A stretch of 64,000 nt of DNA, from the NCBI RefSeq assembly GCF_900105945.1, contig NZ_FNSO01000004.1:6266001-6330000 (forward strand). The letters run 5' to 3'. A program made the position numbers and the translations under genes. The stretch is from Amycolatopsis tolypomycina. GTDB taxonomy: Bacteria > Actinomycetota > Actinomycetes > Mycobacteriales > Pseudonocardiaceae. This document shows positions 44,363 to 52,524 of the stretch, one piece after another. Under the pieces are notes generated by a model. It was not told where the DNA came from and made no database searches. It was given only the letters and a program-made list of their open reading frames with translations. Within the stretch, counting starts at the first letter, position 1. Each line of letters begins with the position of its first letter.

Positions 44363-45889
44363 TCAGCGCCTCCGGTTGCCGAACAACCCGCGCGTGATCT
44401 CCCGGCCGAGCGCGCTCGCCGCGGACCGCATGAACGACTTCACGGCCGGGTTCTTCATCGCGGACTCGAGGAAGCCGGGCTCGTCCTTCGCGGGCGGCGG
44501 CGGTTCCGGAGCGGCCTCGGGCGATGGCGGAGGAGCCGCGGCGACCTTCGCGGCCAGCTTCTCGTACGCCGATTCCCGGTCGATCGTCTCGGCGTACTTC
44601 GCGTGCAGATCGGACGAAGACACCGCCGCGGCGACGGCCTCGTCGCCGATCGAGCCCATCTTCGACCGCGGCGCCCGCAGCCGCGTCCACGCCACCGGCG
44701 TCGGCGCACCCCGCTCCGACAGCACCGTGACGACGGCCTCGCCGATGCCCAGCGACGTCAACGCCGTGTCGAGCTCGTAGAACTTCGTCTTCGGGTAGGT
44801 CTTCACCGTCTTGGCCAGCGCCGCCTGATCGTCCGGGGTGAACGCCCGCAGCGCATGCTGGATCCGCGCGCCGAGCTGCGAAAGCACGGCGTTCGGGATG
44901 TCCGTGGGCAGCTGCGTGCAGAAGAAGACGCCGACCCCTTTCGACCGGATCAGCTTCACGGTCTGCTCGATGCGCTCGAGGAACGCCTTCGACGCGTCGG
45001 CGAACAGCAGGTGGGCCTCGTCGAAGAAGAACACGAGCTTCGGCTGGTCGAGGTCGCCCTCCTCGGGCAGCTCCTCGAACAGCTCGGCCAGCAGCCACAT
45101 CAGGAACGTCGAGAACAGCGCCGGCTTGGCCTGCAGGTTGTCCAGCTCCAGCAGCGTCACGACGCCCTTGCCGTCGCGGGCGCGCATGAGGTCGTGCACG
45201 TCCAGCTCGGGCTCGCCGAAGAAGTCCTCGCCGCCCTGGGCCTCCAGATTGGACAGCGCACGCAGGATCACCCCGGCCGTCGCCGCCGAGACCCCGCCGA
45301 TGCCCTTGAGGTCCTCCTTGCCCTCGTCGCCGGTCAGGTGCGTGATCACCGACCGGAGGTCCTTCGTGTCCAGCAGCGCAAGGCCGCGCTGGTCGGCCCA
45401 GTGGAAGATGAGCCCGAGCGTCGACTCCTGCGTCTCGTTCAGCCCCAGCACCTTGGCCAACAGCACCGGCCCGAAGCTCGTGACCGTCGCCCGGATCGGC
45501 GAGCCCTTCCCACCCGTGCCCAGCGACAGGAACTGCACCGGGAACGCCGCGCCCGCCCAGTCGTCACCGAGCTCCTGGGCACGCTTCGTGACCTTGTCGT
45601 TCGCCTCGCCGGCCGCGGCCAGCCCCGACAGGTCGCCCTTGACGTCGGCGAGCACCACCGGCACACCGGCCGCCGACAGCTGCTCGGAGATCAGCTGCAA
45701 CGTCTTCGTCTTGCCCGTGCCGGTCGCCCCCGCGACCAGCCCGTGCCGGTTCAGCGTGGCCAGCGGCAGGCGCACGGCCGCCGCCGCGTCCACCTGCCCG
45801 TCGATCACCACCGCGCCCAGCTCCAACGCGGCGCCCTCACTCGCATAACCGGCGGCGATCTCGCTCGCCGGCGACCCCTGCTCGGTCAC
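44363..45889 (-). CDS. HerA/DUF853-type helicase-like ATPase
   Basis: 508 aa. Walker A GATGTGKTKTLQL is near residue 52, Walker B is KLVFFFDEAHLLF, and CTQLPTDIPNAVLSQLGAR is a conserved sensor-region motif of the DUF853 group of HerA-like ATPases. The C-terminal part has a Pro/Glu-rich linker and a short basic tail. It lacks the nuclease partner NurA nearby. The GTG at 45889 has GGGGAG 7 nt upstream; residues before it in the same frame are not conserved. Role in DNA transfer or repair is unknown. Confidence 0.88.
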   Translation of the reverse strand: MTEQGSPASEIAAGYASEGAALELGAVVIDGQVDAAAAVRLPLATLNRHGLVAGATGTGKTKTLQLISEQLSAAGVPVVLADVKGDLSGLAAAGEANDKVTKRAQELGDDWAGAAFPVQFLSLGTGGKGSPIRATVTSFGPVLLAKVLGLNETQESTLGLIFHWADQRGLALLDTKDLRSVITHLTGDEGKEDLKGIGGVSAATAGVILRALSNLEAQGGEDFFGEPELDVHDLMRARDGKGVVTLLELDNLQAKPALFSTFLMWLLAELFEELPEEGDLDQPKLVFFFDEAHLLFADASKAFLERIEQTVKLIRSKGVGVFFCTQLPTDIPNAVLSQLGARIQHALRAFTPDDQAALAKTVKTYPKTKFYELDTALTSLGIGEAVVTVLSERGAPTPVAWTRLRAPRSKMGSIGDEAVAAAVSSSDLHAKYAETIDRESAYEKLAAKVAAAPPPSPEAAPEPPPPAKDEPGFLESAMKNPAVKSFMRSAASALGREITRGLFGNRRR

Positions 45890-45991
45890 TCGCAGCTCCC
45901 CGATCGTGTGTCCTGGACCACATTGGGAGCGTAACGCGCCGTACGCGCAGGTAACGCCCTTCACATCCCCGTGTCGGGTTAGGGTCACCAG

Positions 45992-46600
45992 GTGACCGAC
46001 CGCCTAGTCTGGATCGACTGCGAAATGACGGGGCTCGACCTCGGCAAAGAAGCGTTGATCGAAATCGCCGCCCTCGTCACCGACGCGGACCTCAACGTGC
46101 TCGGCGAAGGAGTCGACATCGTCATCCACGCCGACGAGGACAAACTCGCCGGGATGCCCGAAGTCGTCCGCGAGATGCACGCCCACTCCGGCCTCACCGA
46201 AGAAGTCCGCCGCTCCACCGTGACCCTCGAAGAAGCCGAACGCCGCGTCCTCGACTACATCCGCGAGCACGTCCCCGAATCCGGCACCGCACCCCTCGCC
46301 GGCAACTCCATCGCCACCGACCGCGGCTTCATCGCCCGCGACATGCCCGCCCTCGACGCCCACCTCCACTACCGCATGGTCGACGTCTCCTCCGTCAAGG
46401 AACTCGTCCGCCGCTGGTACCCGCGCATCTACTACGCCAAGCCCGAGAAAGGCCTCGCCCACCGCGCACTCGCCGACATCCGCGAATCCATCGGCGAACT
46501 CGACTACTACCGGCGCGTCGCCTTCGTCCCCCAGCCCGGCCCCACCAGCGACGAAGCCAAGGCCGCCGCCGCTGAAGTGCAGGAACAGCACCAAAGGTGA
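45992..46600 (+). CDS. orn: Oligoribonuclease
   Basis: 202 aa, a DEDDh 3'-5' exonuclease of the Orn type. [10 protein letters not shown] carries the first two acids, [16 protein letters not shown] the third, and [15 protein letters not shown] the His and last Asp. Orn finishes RNA decay by degrading 2- to 5-mers, including pGpG from c-di-GMP. It starts at the GTG at 45992, divergent from the HerA-like gene with a 102-bp gap. Highly conserved and probably essential. Confidence 0.96.
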   Translation: MTDRLVWIDCEMTGLDLGKEALIEIAALVTDADLNVLGEGVDIVIHADEDKLAGMPEVVREMHAHSGLTEEVRRSTVTLEEAERRVLDYIREHVPESGTAPLAGNSIATDRGFIARDMPALDAHLHYRMVDVSSVKELVRRWYPRIYYAKPEKGLAHRALADIRESIGELDYYRRVAFVPQPGPTSDEAKAAAAEVQEQHQR

Positions 46601-46605
46601 CCCCC

Positions 46606-46635
46606 TGAAAACCGGTCGAGGGCACCCGCTACGAT
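46606..46635 (+). promoter_or_regulatory. Probable promoter of tRNA-His
   Basis: TGAAAA (46606-46611), an 18-bp spacer and TACGAT (46630-46635), 42 bp before the tRNA. The same CCCCCTGAAA block stands upstream of tRNA-Lys, which supports a shared promoter element. Confidence 0.5.
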
Positions 46636-46677
46636 TACAGCCAGCGAGGTGATCGCAAGCGGATCCCCTCGGCGATG

Positions 46678-46753
46678 GTGGGCGTAGCTCAGCTGGTAGA
46701 GCACCTGGTTGTGGTCCAGGAGGTCGCGGGTTCGAAACCCGTCGCTCACCCCA
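46678..46753 (+). tRNA. tRNA-His (GTG)
   Basis: The acceptor stem is GTGGGCG (46678-46684) with CGCTCAC (46743-46749), including one G-U pair. The anticodon stem is CCTGG/CCAGG (46704-46708, 46716-46720), with anticodon GTG at 46711-46713. The T loop reads GGGTTCGAAACCC. A G at 46677 can be the extra G-1 of tRNA-His, paired to C73 at 46750, and CCA is encoded at 46751-46753. The protein-like frame across it is not real. Confidence 0.97.
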
Positions 46754-46812
46754 TCACCCCAGTTTGGTCGGGCCCTGGCGGGCCCTCCCCCGAGCTGGGG
46801 TTTCGCCTTTTT

Positions 46813-46856
46813 GTGGGGGTCGAACCCCCACACCCCCGCCGGGGGCTCGCCCCCGG
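46813..46856. terminator. Two GC-rich palindromes downstream of tRNA-His
   Basis: GTGGGGG-TCGAA-CCCCCAC (46813-46831) and CCGGGGG-CTCG-CCCCCGG (46839-46856) are perfect hairpins, preceded by CCCCAG/CTGGGG arms at about 46760-46800. They fill the 206-bp gap between tRNA-His and the carrier gene, and probably end the tRNA transcript. The rest of the gap holds no gene I can see. Confidence 0.7.
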
Positions 46857-46959
46857 ACCCCCATCCGTGTGGCTGAGTTGCGTTGCCGGGTGCCGATTGT
46901 GCAGTTGGTCCTTTTTGGGGCCTTTGCGTTGGTCCGTTCGTGGTAGGGCTCACGACTGG

Positions 46960-48411
46960 ATGGCTCAGCGTGCGGGGTTGGGGGTCTCGTTGCACCTTGG
47001 GGTGGTGGAACGTTCAGGTGCGAAGGTCAGGGGTCGGAAGAAGAAGCTTCGGTATGAGGACATCACCGTTGTCGATCAGTCGCTGCTGAAGCGGGCTGTG
47101 GGGGCTGCCGCTCTGGGCAATGCCATGGAGTGGTTCGACTTCGGTGTCTATGCCTACATTGCCGACACCATTGCCGAGGTTTTCTTTCCGGCCAGTGTCT
47201 CGCCCGGGGTTCGGCTGATCGGGACCTTCGGGGCCTTCACCGCCGCCTTCCTGATGCGGCCCCTCGGAGGGCTCGTGTTCGGGCCGCTGGGGGATCGGAT
47301 CGGGCGGCAGAAGGTTCTCGCCGTCACCATGATCATGATGGCCATCGGGACCCTGTGCATCGGGTTGATCCCGTCGTACAGCTCCATTGGGGTCTGGTCG
47401 CCGATTCTGCTGGTGCTTGCGCGGATGGTTCAGGGGTTCTCCACCGGTGGGGAGTACGGGGGCGCGACCACCTTCATCGCCGAGTACTCGCCCGACAAAC
47501 GGCGGGGGTTCATGGGGTCCTGGCTCGAGTTCGGGACGCTGTCCGGGTACGTGCTCGGGGCGTCCGTCGTCACCGGGATGAAGGCCTGGGTGCCGCACGA
47601 GACGCTGCTCGACTGGGGGTGGCGGGTTCCGTTCCTGGTCGCCGGGCCGCTCGGCATCATCGGGCTCTACATGCGGCTCAAGCTGGAAGAGACGCCGGCG
47701 TTCCAGAAGCACGCCGAGGAGGCCGAGAAGCGAGGACGGTCCGGGGAGCCGTTCTGGAAGATGTTCACCCAGTACTGGCCCGCGCTGCTCATCTGCGTCG
47801 GCCTGGTGCTCGTGTTCAACGTCACCGACTACATGCTGCTGTCGTACATGCCGACGTACCTGTCCGAGCAGCTGCACCTCGACGCCACCCACGGGCTGCT
47901 GCTGATCATCGTCGTCATGGTCGTGATGATGCTCATCATCATGGTCGGCGGGCGGATCACCGACCACGTCGGCCGCAAGCCCGTGATGATGGCCGGCTGC
48001 CTCGGGTTCCTCGTGCTGTCGTGGCCGCTGATGCTGCTCGTGCACGACGGCGGCCTCGTCCTCACCTTCCTCGGGCTCATGGGCCTCGGCCTGCTGCTGC
48101 TCTGCTTCGAGGTGTCGATGCCCGCGGCGCTGCCCGCGCTGTTCCCCACGGCCATCCGCTACGGCGCGCTGTCCATCGCGTTCAACATCTCGGTGTCGCT
48201 CTTCGGCGGCACGACGCCGCTGGTGATGCAGTCGCTGATCTCCGCCACCGGCCACGACTTCTGGCCGGCCTGGTACCTGATGGCGGCGGGCGCGATCGGC
48301 GCCGTCGCGGTGTTCTTCAGCCGCGAGACGGCGAACAAGCCGCTGTGGGGCTCGGGGCCGGCGGTGTCGACCGAGGCCGAGGCGCGGGAGCTGGTCCGCG
48401 GGTCGGGCTAG
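46960..48411 (+). CDS. MFS transporter, ProP/metabolite:H+ symporter type
   Basis: About 483 aa with 12 predicted helices. GNAMEWFDFGVYAYIA is the family's signature, then FLMRPLGGLVFGPLGDRIGR (motif A) and the RxxQGFSTGGEYGGA segment. It probably imports an osmolyte or organic acid with protons. The start is uncertain: the ATG at 46960 gives a ~40-residue basic cytoplasmic leader, while the GTG at 47002 would be shorter and follows GGGGTG. A longer frame running back through tRNA-His is false. Confidence 0.87.
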   Translation: MAQRAGLGVSLHLGVVERSGAKVRGRKKKLRYEDITVVDQSLLKRAVGAAALGNAMEWFDFGVYAYIADTIAEVFFPASVSPGVRLIGTFGAFTAAFLMRPLGGLVFGPLGDRIGRQKVLAVTMIMMAIGTLCIGLIPSYSSIGVWSPILLVLARMVQGFSTGGEYGGATTFIAEYSPDKRRGFMGSWLEFGTLSGYVLGASVVTGMKAWVPHETLLDWGWRVPFLVAGPLGIIGLYMRLKLEETPAFQKHAEEAEKRGRSGEPFWKMFTQYWPALLICVGLVLVFNVTDYMLLSYMPTYLSEQLHLDATHGLLLIIVVMVVMMLIIMVGGRITDHVGRKPVMMAGCLGFLVLSWPLMLLVHDGGLVLTFLGLMGLGLLLLCFEVSMPAALPALFPTAIRYGALSIAFNISVSLFGGTTPLVMQSLISATGHDFWPAWYLMAAGAIGAVAVFFSRETANKPLWGSGPAVSTEAEARELVRGSG

Positions 48412-49595
48412 TTCGCCGCCGTCCGCCACTCGTCCCAGGACAGCTGCCACACGCTCCAGCCGTCGGTCGGCTCGAGCTTCGGGCCACCGCTGTTCTGCAC
48501 CGTGATGATGTCACCCTTCTTCGAGGTGTCCATCAGCCACTTCGTGTTCTCGGTGGACAGGTTCAGGCAGCCGTGGCTGACGTTGCTGTGGCCCTGCTGC
48601 CGCACCGACCACGGCGCGGAGTGGTAGAAGATGCCGCTCCAGGACAGGCGGACCGCGTACTGGACGAAGGTGCTGTAGCCGCCGGGAGCGTCCTCGGGCA
48701 CGCCGTAGGTGGCGGAGTTCATCGTGTAGCCGGTGTGCTCGCTCATCACGGTGTAGGTGCCCTGCGGGGTGTTGTGCCCGGGCTTGCCCATGGAGGTCGG
48801 CATGGTCTTGACCTCCTTGTCGTTGATGCTGACCTTCATCTGGTGCGTCCCGCCGTCGGCGACGGCGACGAGCTTGTCGCCGACCGTGCCGGTGACGGTC
48901 TTGTCCTCGCGGCCGTAGCTGCCGCCCCCGAGCGGCTTGCCGTAGACGGCGGCGTCGACCTTGATCTTCGTGCCGCTCTTCCAGTAGTCCTTCGGCCGCC
49001 AGGTGACCTGCTTGTCGCCGGACCAGCGGAAGGCACCCTCGGCGGCCGGCTCCGCGGTGACCTTCAGGGCCTTCTCGGCCGCGGGCTTGTCGGTGACGTT
49101 GCCGGTGAAGGTGAAGATCAGCGGCAGCCCGACCCCGACCGTCTCGCCCTCGACGAGGTTGACCGAGACGCCGAGCTGCCGGGCGGGCTTCACGGTGCTG
49201 AAGGTCGACTCCGACGTCACCGGCTTGCCATCGGTGCCGGTGGCGGTCGCGGTCAGCTTGTAGGTCTTGTTGTAGCCGAGCGGCTCGGCGGAGTCCCACC
49301 CGGAGCCGTCGGCCCGCGCCTTGCCGGCGACGGGCTTGCCATCGGCCCCGGTGAGCTTGACGTCCCCGACCTTCCCGTCCTTGACGGCGACGCTGACCGG
49401 CTCCCCCGGCGCAACGTCCTTCGCATCCTTGGCGGGCGTCAGGCTGAGCACGGCGGGCTTCGGCGCAGGCTTGGTTTCGCCGGCCGGCGGCGCCGTCTGC
49501 TTCGGAGGTTCACCCGAAGGGTTACCGCTGCACCCGGCCACCGTGAGGCCGATCACCCCCGCGGCCACCAGCAGCCGCGCCTTCATACCCCGCAT
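48408..49595 (-). CDS. L,D-transpeptidase lipoprotein with Ig-like domains
   Basis: 395 aa. A lipoprotein signal with the lipobox VAGC is near residues 15-24. A Pro/Lys/Thr linker follows, then two Ig-like domains (about 50-240), then the YkuD catalytic domain with NVSHGCLNLS (His and Cys nucleophile) and a short C-terminal Trp-rich subdomain. The layout is that of LdtMt2-type enzymes that make 3-3 peptidoglycan cross-links. The ATG at 49595 has GGCGGGTGGG upstream; ATG 49586 is also possible. Convergent with the MFS gene, overlapping it by 4 bases. Confidence 0.92.
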   Translation of the reverse strand: MRGMKARLLVAAGVIGLTVAGCSGNPSGEPPKQTAPPAGETKPAPKPAVLSLTPAKDAKDVAPGEPVSVAVKDGKVGDVKLTGADGKPVAGKARADGSGWDSAEPLGYNKTYKLTATATGTDGKPVTSESTFSTVKPARQLGVSVNLVEGETVGVGLPLIFTFTGNVTDKPAAEKALKVTAEPAAEGAFRWSGDKQVTWRPKDYWKSGTKIKVDAAVYGKPLGGGSYGREDKTVTGTVGDKLVAVADGGTHQMKVSINDKEVKTMPTSMGKPGHNTPQGTYTVMSEHTGYTMNSATYGVPEDAPGGYSTFVQYAVRLSWSGIFYHSAPWSVRQQGHSNVSHGCLNLSTENTKWLMDTSKKGDIITVQNSGGPKLEPTDGWSVWQLSWDEWRTAAN

Positions 49596-49693
49596 GCCCA
49601 CCCGCCTGTTTCGCCGTCGATGTCCGGCTCCAGTGTGCCCGACCAGCCGGGACACCGGGGCGGCAATGCCGGAACCCGCTTAGGGGACCCCCC

Positions 49694-49724
49694 TGAAACA
49701 GGCCTCGGCGCGGGGTGCTAATCT
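49694..49724 (+). promoter_or_regulatory. Probable promoter of tRNA-Lys
   Basis: TGAAAC (49694-49699), a 19-bp spacer and TAATCT (49719-49724), 37 bp before the tRNA. It shares the CCCCCTGAAA block with the tRNA-His promoter. Confidence 0.5.
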
Positions 49725-49761
49725 TTTCCACGTCGCCGAGGGAAGCCTCCGGCAGACACCG

Positions 49762-49834
49762 GCGCCATTAGCTCAATTGGCAGAGCAGCTGGCTCTTAAC
49801 CAGCGGGTTCGGGGTTCGAGTCCCTGATGGCGCA
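49762..49834 (+). tRNA. tRNA-Lys (CTT)
   Basis: 73 nt. The acceptor stem is GCGCCAT (49762-49768) with ATGGCGC (49827-49833) and discriminator A. The anticodon stem is GCTGG/CCAGC (49788-49792, 49800-49804) and the anticodon is CTT at 49795-49797. The T arm reads GGGGTTCGAGTCCC. CCA is not encoded. An integrase gene next to its 3' end suggests it is, or was, an integration site. Confidence 0.96.
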
Positions 49835-49842
49835 CAGTTGGA

Positions 49843-49902
49843 AAGCAAAGCCCACCAACAGATTCCCTGCAATTTAGGGGTCACTGTTGGTGGGCTTTGC
49901 TT
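49843..49902. terminator. 19-bp perfect inverted repeat between tRNA-Lys and the integrase
   Basis: AAGCAAAGCCCACCAACAG (49843-49861) pairs perfectly with 49884-49902 around a 22-nt loop. It begins 8 bp past tRNA-Lys and ends 39 bp before the integrase stop, which converges on it. It probably ends both transcripts; it could also belong to the attachment site. Confidence 0.75.
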
Positions 49903-49941
49903 CTGCGTGCAGCCCGGGTGCAGCCGACGTGTCGCCCCGAT

Positions 49942-51257
49942 TCAGTGACTGGCCGTCACCAGCCGTGCCCGTGGTGACCCGCTGCGCTGACGGGGCACCA
50001 CCACCTTGTGGATCTTGGCCCCGTGCTGGTACCCCGCGCGCCGGACCAGCGCCGCCGTCGCATCCGCCGCCTGCTGCGCCAGGCAGGGCGGGACACTGGT
50101 GTAGGTGTCCGCGGTGAGCACGATGCTGGAATGCCCGAGCAGGGCCTGCACCACCTGCAGCTCGTTCCCGGCCGCCAGCGACAGGGTCGCCGCACCATGC
50201 CGCAGGTCATGGAACCGGATCGGCGGCAAGCCGGCCTCGTCCACCAGAGCCTGGAAGGTGCGGGAGACGTAGCTCGGGCTCCACGACCGGCCCTGATCAT
50301 GAGAGAACACCCAATCCCCAGCCGGGTCCTCCCGGGCAAGCCGGCGCAGCAAGGCAGTCGTCCCCCGATCCAACGCGACGATCCGGCAGCTGGCGTCTGT
50401 CTTCGGCAGGCATACACCCCGGCCATCACGTTCGACCAGCTGCCGCACCACCGACAACGTCCGATTTGCCAGATCGACATCGCACCAGCGCAGACCGACC
50501 GCCTCCCCACGTCGCAACCCCAGCAGAGCCGCCACGTGATAGAGCGGGTACAGCTGGTGATCGCGGACCTGCTCGAGGAACGTCGCGGTCTGCTCGGCCG
50601 TCCACACCGCAACCGCCGGACGTTCCCCGGTCCGGCGCCACAGCTCGACCCGGGCCTCGGTCCACACCACCGCCCGAGGGCGACGCGCCGAGGGCAACTC
50701 CACCCACCGCGCCGGATTGTGCGTGATCAATCCACGCCGGATCGCACCGTTGAGCGCGGCCCGCAGCACCTCACGAATCCGCTGCACCGTCGTCGGCGAC
50801 AACGGCCGCGACCGCACCACGTTCGCCCGCAACAACGCCGTGAACGCCGCCTGCACCTTCCCGATCGTCAGCTCCGGCAGCGCGAACCCACCCAACCGCG
50901 GCTGCAGATAGTCACGGATCAGCTGCTCATACAGCTGACGTGTCGACGGCCGGAGCGTGTTCCTCGTCGCCAGCCACACATCCAGCCACTGGCCCACCGT
51001 CACCAAGGCCCGCCCAGGATCCACATCGTCACCCAGCCAGAACCCCCGCGCACGTTCCGCCGCAGCCCGCGACGCAAACCCGCCACGCTGCACCCAACGA
51101 CGACCACCGTCCCGGCCCGCCGCCAGCTCGACCACGAAATACCACCGCCCGTGCCCACGCTCACCAGCCGCGGACAACGCAACCCCCAGCGGCGACCATC
51201 GTCCGGATTGACGCAACCACACCGCTTGAACACCCGCCCACCTGATCGCTTCGTCAT
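49942..51257 (-). pseudogene. Tyrosine-type integrase, N-terminus frameshifted
   Basis: The true start appears to be the ATG at 51257, with GGAGGA at 51261-51266. It begins MTKRSGGRVFKRCGCVNPDD, as phage/ICE integrases of actinomycetes do. After CPRL, near 51160-51170, the reading frame is lost. The rest is in another frame, starting ERGHGRWYFVVELAAG. One extra G in the ctggtgag stretch would restore it. The SAM-like core and catalytic domain are complete: R in GLRRGEAVGL, HDLRH, GHSS, and the Tyr in TADTYTSV. A truncated start is possible, so weak activity cannot be excluded. Confidence 0.85.
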
Positions 51258-52127
51258 GATTCCTCCGTCCACAGAGCACACCAACACATCAACGATGCGC
51301 GCGTCATGCGAAACTCTCCAGTTTCGACGACAAGACAAATTGCGCGACGGAGCCCAAGACCATGGGATTTCCGAGACGAGGCGTACTCGATACTGTCGGC
51401 CACGCCTACCGACCCGTCACGCCTGCTCGCCTGCCCCAGTGCGAACAGGCTGCGTGATCGCCCGAGCTACACAGGGTCAGTGACGCAAAGTGCCACGGTG
51501 GGCGATCTGGCTTACTAGGTCAGCCCCGGCGTACCAGAGGTTCGATCTCACGCTGTTCGGCAGCAGGTTGCTCCCAGGCCTCCGAGCCCCGTCCCAGATC
51601 ACCTGCACACGACGCCGCGGTGTCACGGGCGCTCGAAGTCCCGGTCCTGCCGGAGATCGCGGGTTGGCAGCACGGTGTGCCTTCTCGGGGTCGCGCCGGA
51701 CGATGATCCGGAACAACGGCGCCGGCACGACCGCGACAACAGGCCGTCACCGCTCTCCCATAGCAGCTGCAGGTAGCCGTTGATGAGGCGGTTGGGACCG
51801 GTGTCGAGGATCGTGCGGCCAACTCATCGGTGCACCAACGCCTAATACCCTGATGGGACGGTCGTACGCGTCAAACCTGGGACAGCGCGCTGAACAAGCT
51901 TACGGTATCTCGCCGCTAAAATGCTCGAAAATGGCCGAATTTGCTTACTTGTAGATGCAGTAGCAAATCGCTGACACTCACATTAAGACAAGAACGACCC
52001 GCAAGATATTCATCAGCTTTTCACCAGAGTTCCACCTGGCGATCTGGACAGAGGCGACCACCAAGGAGCTCATACAGAATCGATCTGAACCGATTCGGAC
52101 AATCGATTATCTTTGAGACACCTACCA
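51258..52127. other. 870-bp decayed, AT-richer stretch
   Basis: No complete gene is visible. A 7-bp hairpin CGAAACT-CTCC-AGTTTCG lies at 51309-51326, upstream of the integrase start. The minus strand around 51600-51810 contains a protein-like fragment (LDTGPNRLINGYLQLLWE) broken by stops, probably a dead gene. From about 51900 the sequence becomes much richer in A and T than the chromosome to the left, which suggests foreign DNA. Confidence 0.5.
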
Positions 52128-52517
52128 TCACCTCTTTGACATCGTCGAAATGCCACCCGATGCCATAGAGAACAGGCGGTAAAGCGCCTTTCTAACATCC
52201 GAATCTCGATCAAGTCGTTCCAATGACGTGAATCTCATCGGATCAAGGTCGACCGTAGCGACTCCGCCCGCATCCTCACTGTTCGAGGCGGAGAAGATCG
52301 CCAAGCATCGATAGGCTCGCACGGATCCCTCCCTCTCCTCGCGCATCAGCGACTGCAGAAACACGCTATCATCCTCAACCTGGCCACGAAGAGCACTGAC
52401 CGAGGTCCAACGAGCAGAAAAACCCTGCCGCTCCGCATCCAATTGAATTTCTACCAAAGTATCAAAATCAATTCGACATATACGGAAGTCCGGATCGGCC
52501 GAACTAATCATTGTCAT
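52128..52517 (-). CDS. Candidate immunity protein for the orphan RHS toxin tip
   Basis: 129 aa, acidic, no signal peptide or membrane segment, no recognised family. It starts at the ATG at 52517, 7 bp after the stop of the orphan toxin tip, with GAGGA inside the toxin's 3' end. Position, size, cytosolic nature and lower GC are what is expected of an immunity gene for a polymorphic toxin. The role rests on context only. Confidence 0.65.
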   Translation of the reverse strand: MTMISSADPDFRICRIDFDTLVEIQLDAERQGFSARWTSVSALRGQVEDDSVFLQSLMREEREGSVRAYRCLAIFSASNSEDAGGVATVDLDPMRFTSLERLDRDSDVRKALYRLFSMASGGISTMSKR

Positions 52518-52524
52518 CTAAGAA

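Noticed and set aside
46675..46959. N-terminal extension of the MFS carrier
   Set aside because: It would translate tRNA-His and the palindromes after it; no protein similarity is visible there.
51000..51279. Integrase start at 51279 in the catalytic frame
   Set aside because: The N-terminal residues it gives are not integrase-like, while the ATG at 51257 in the other frame has a ribosome-binding site and a typical integrase N-terminus. A frameshift explains both.
52010..52130. A 35-codon minus-strand frame after the first immunity candidate
   Set aside because: It begins at an ATG directly after the stop but has no separate ribosome-binding site or recognisable feature; too short to support.
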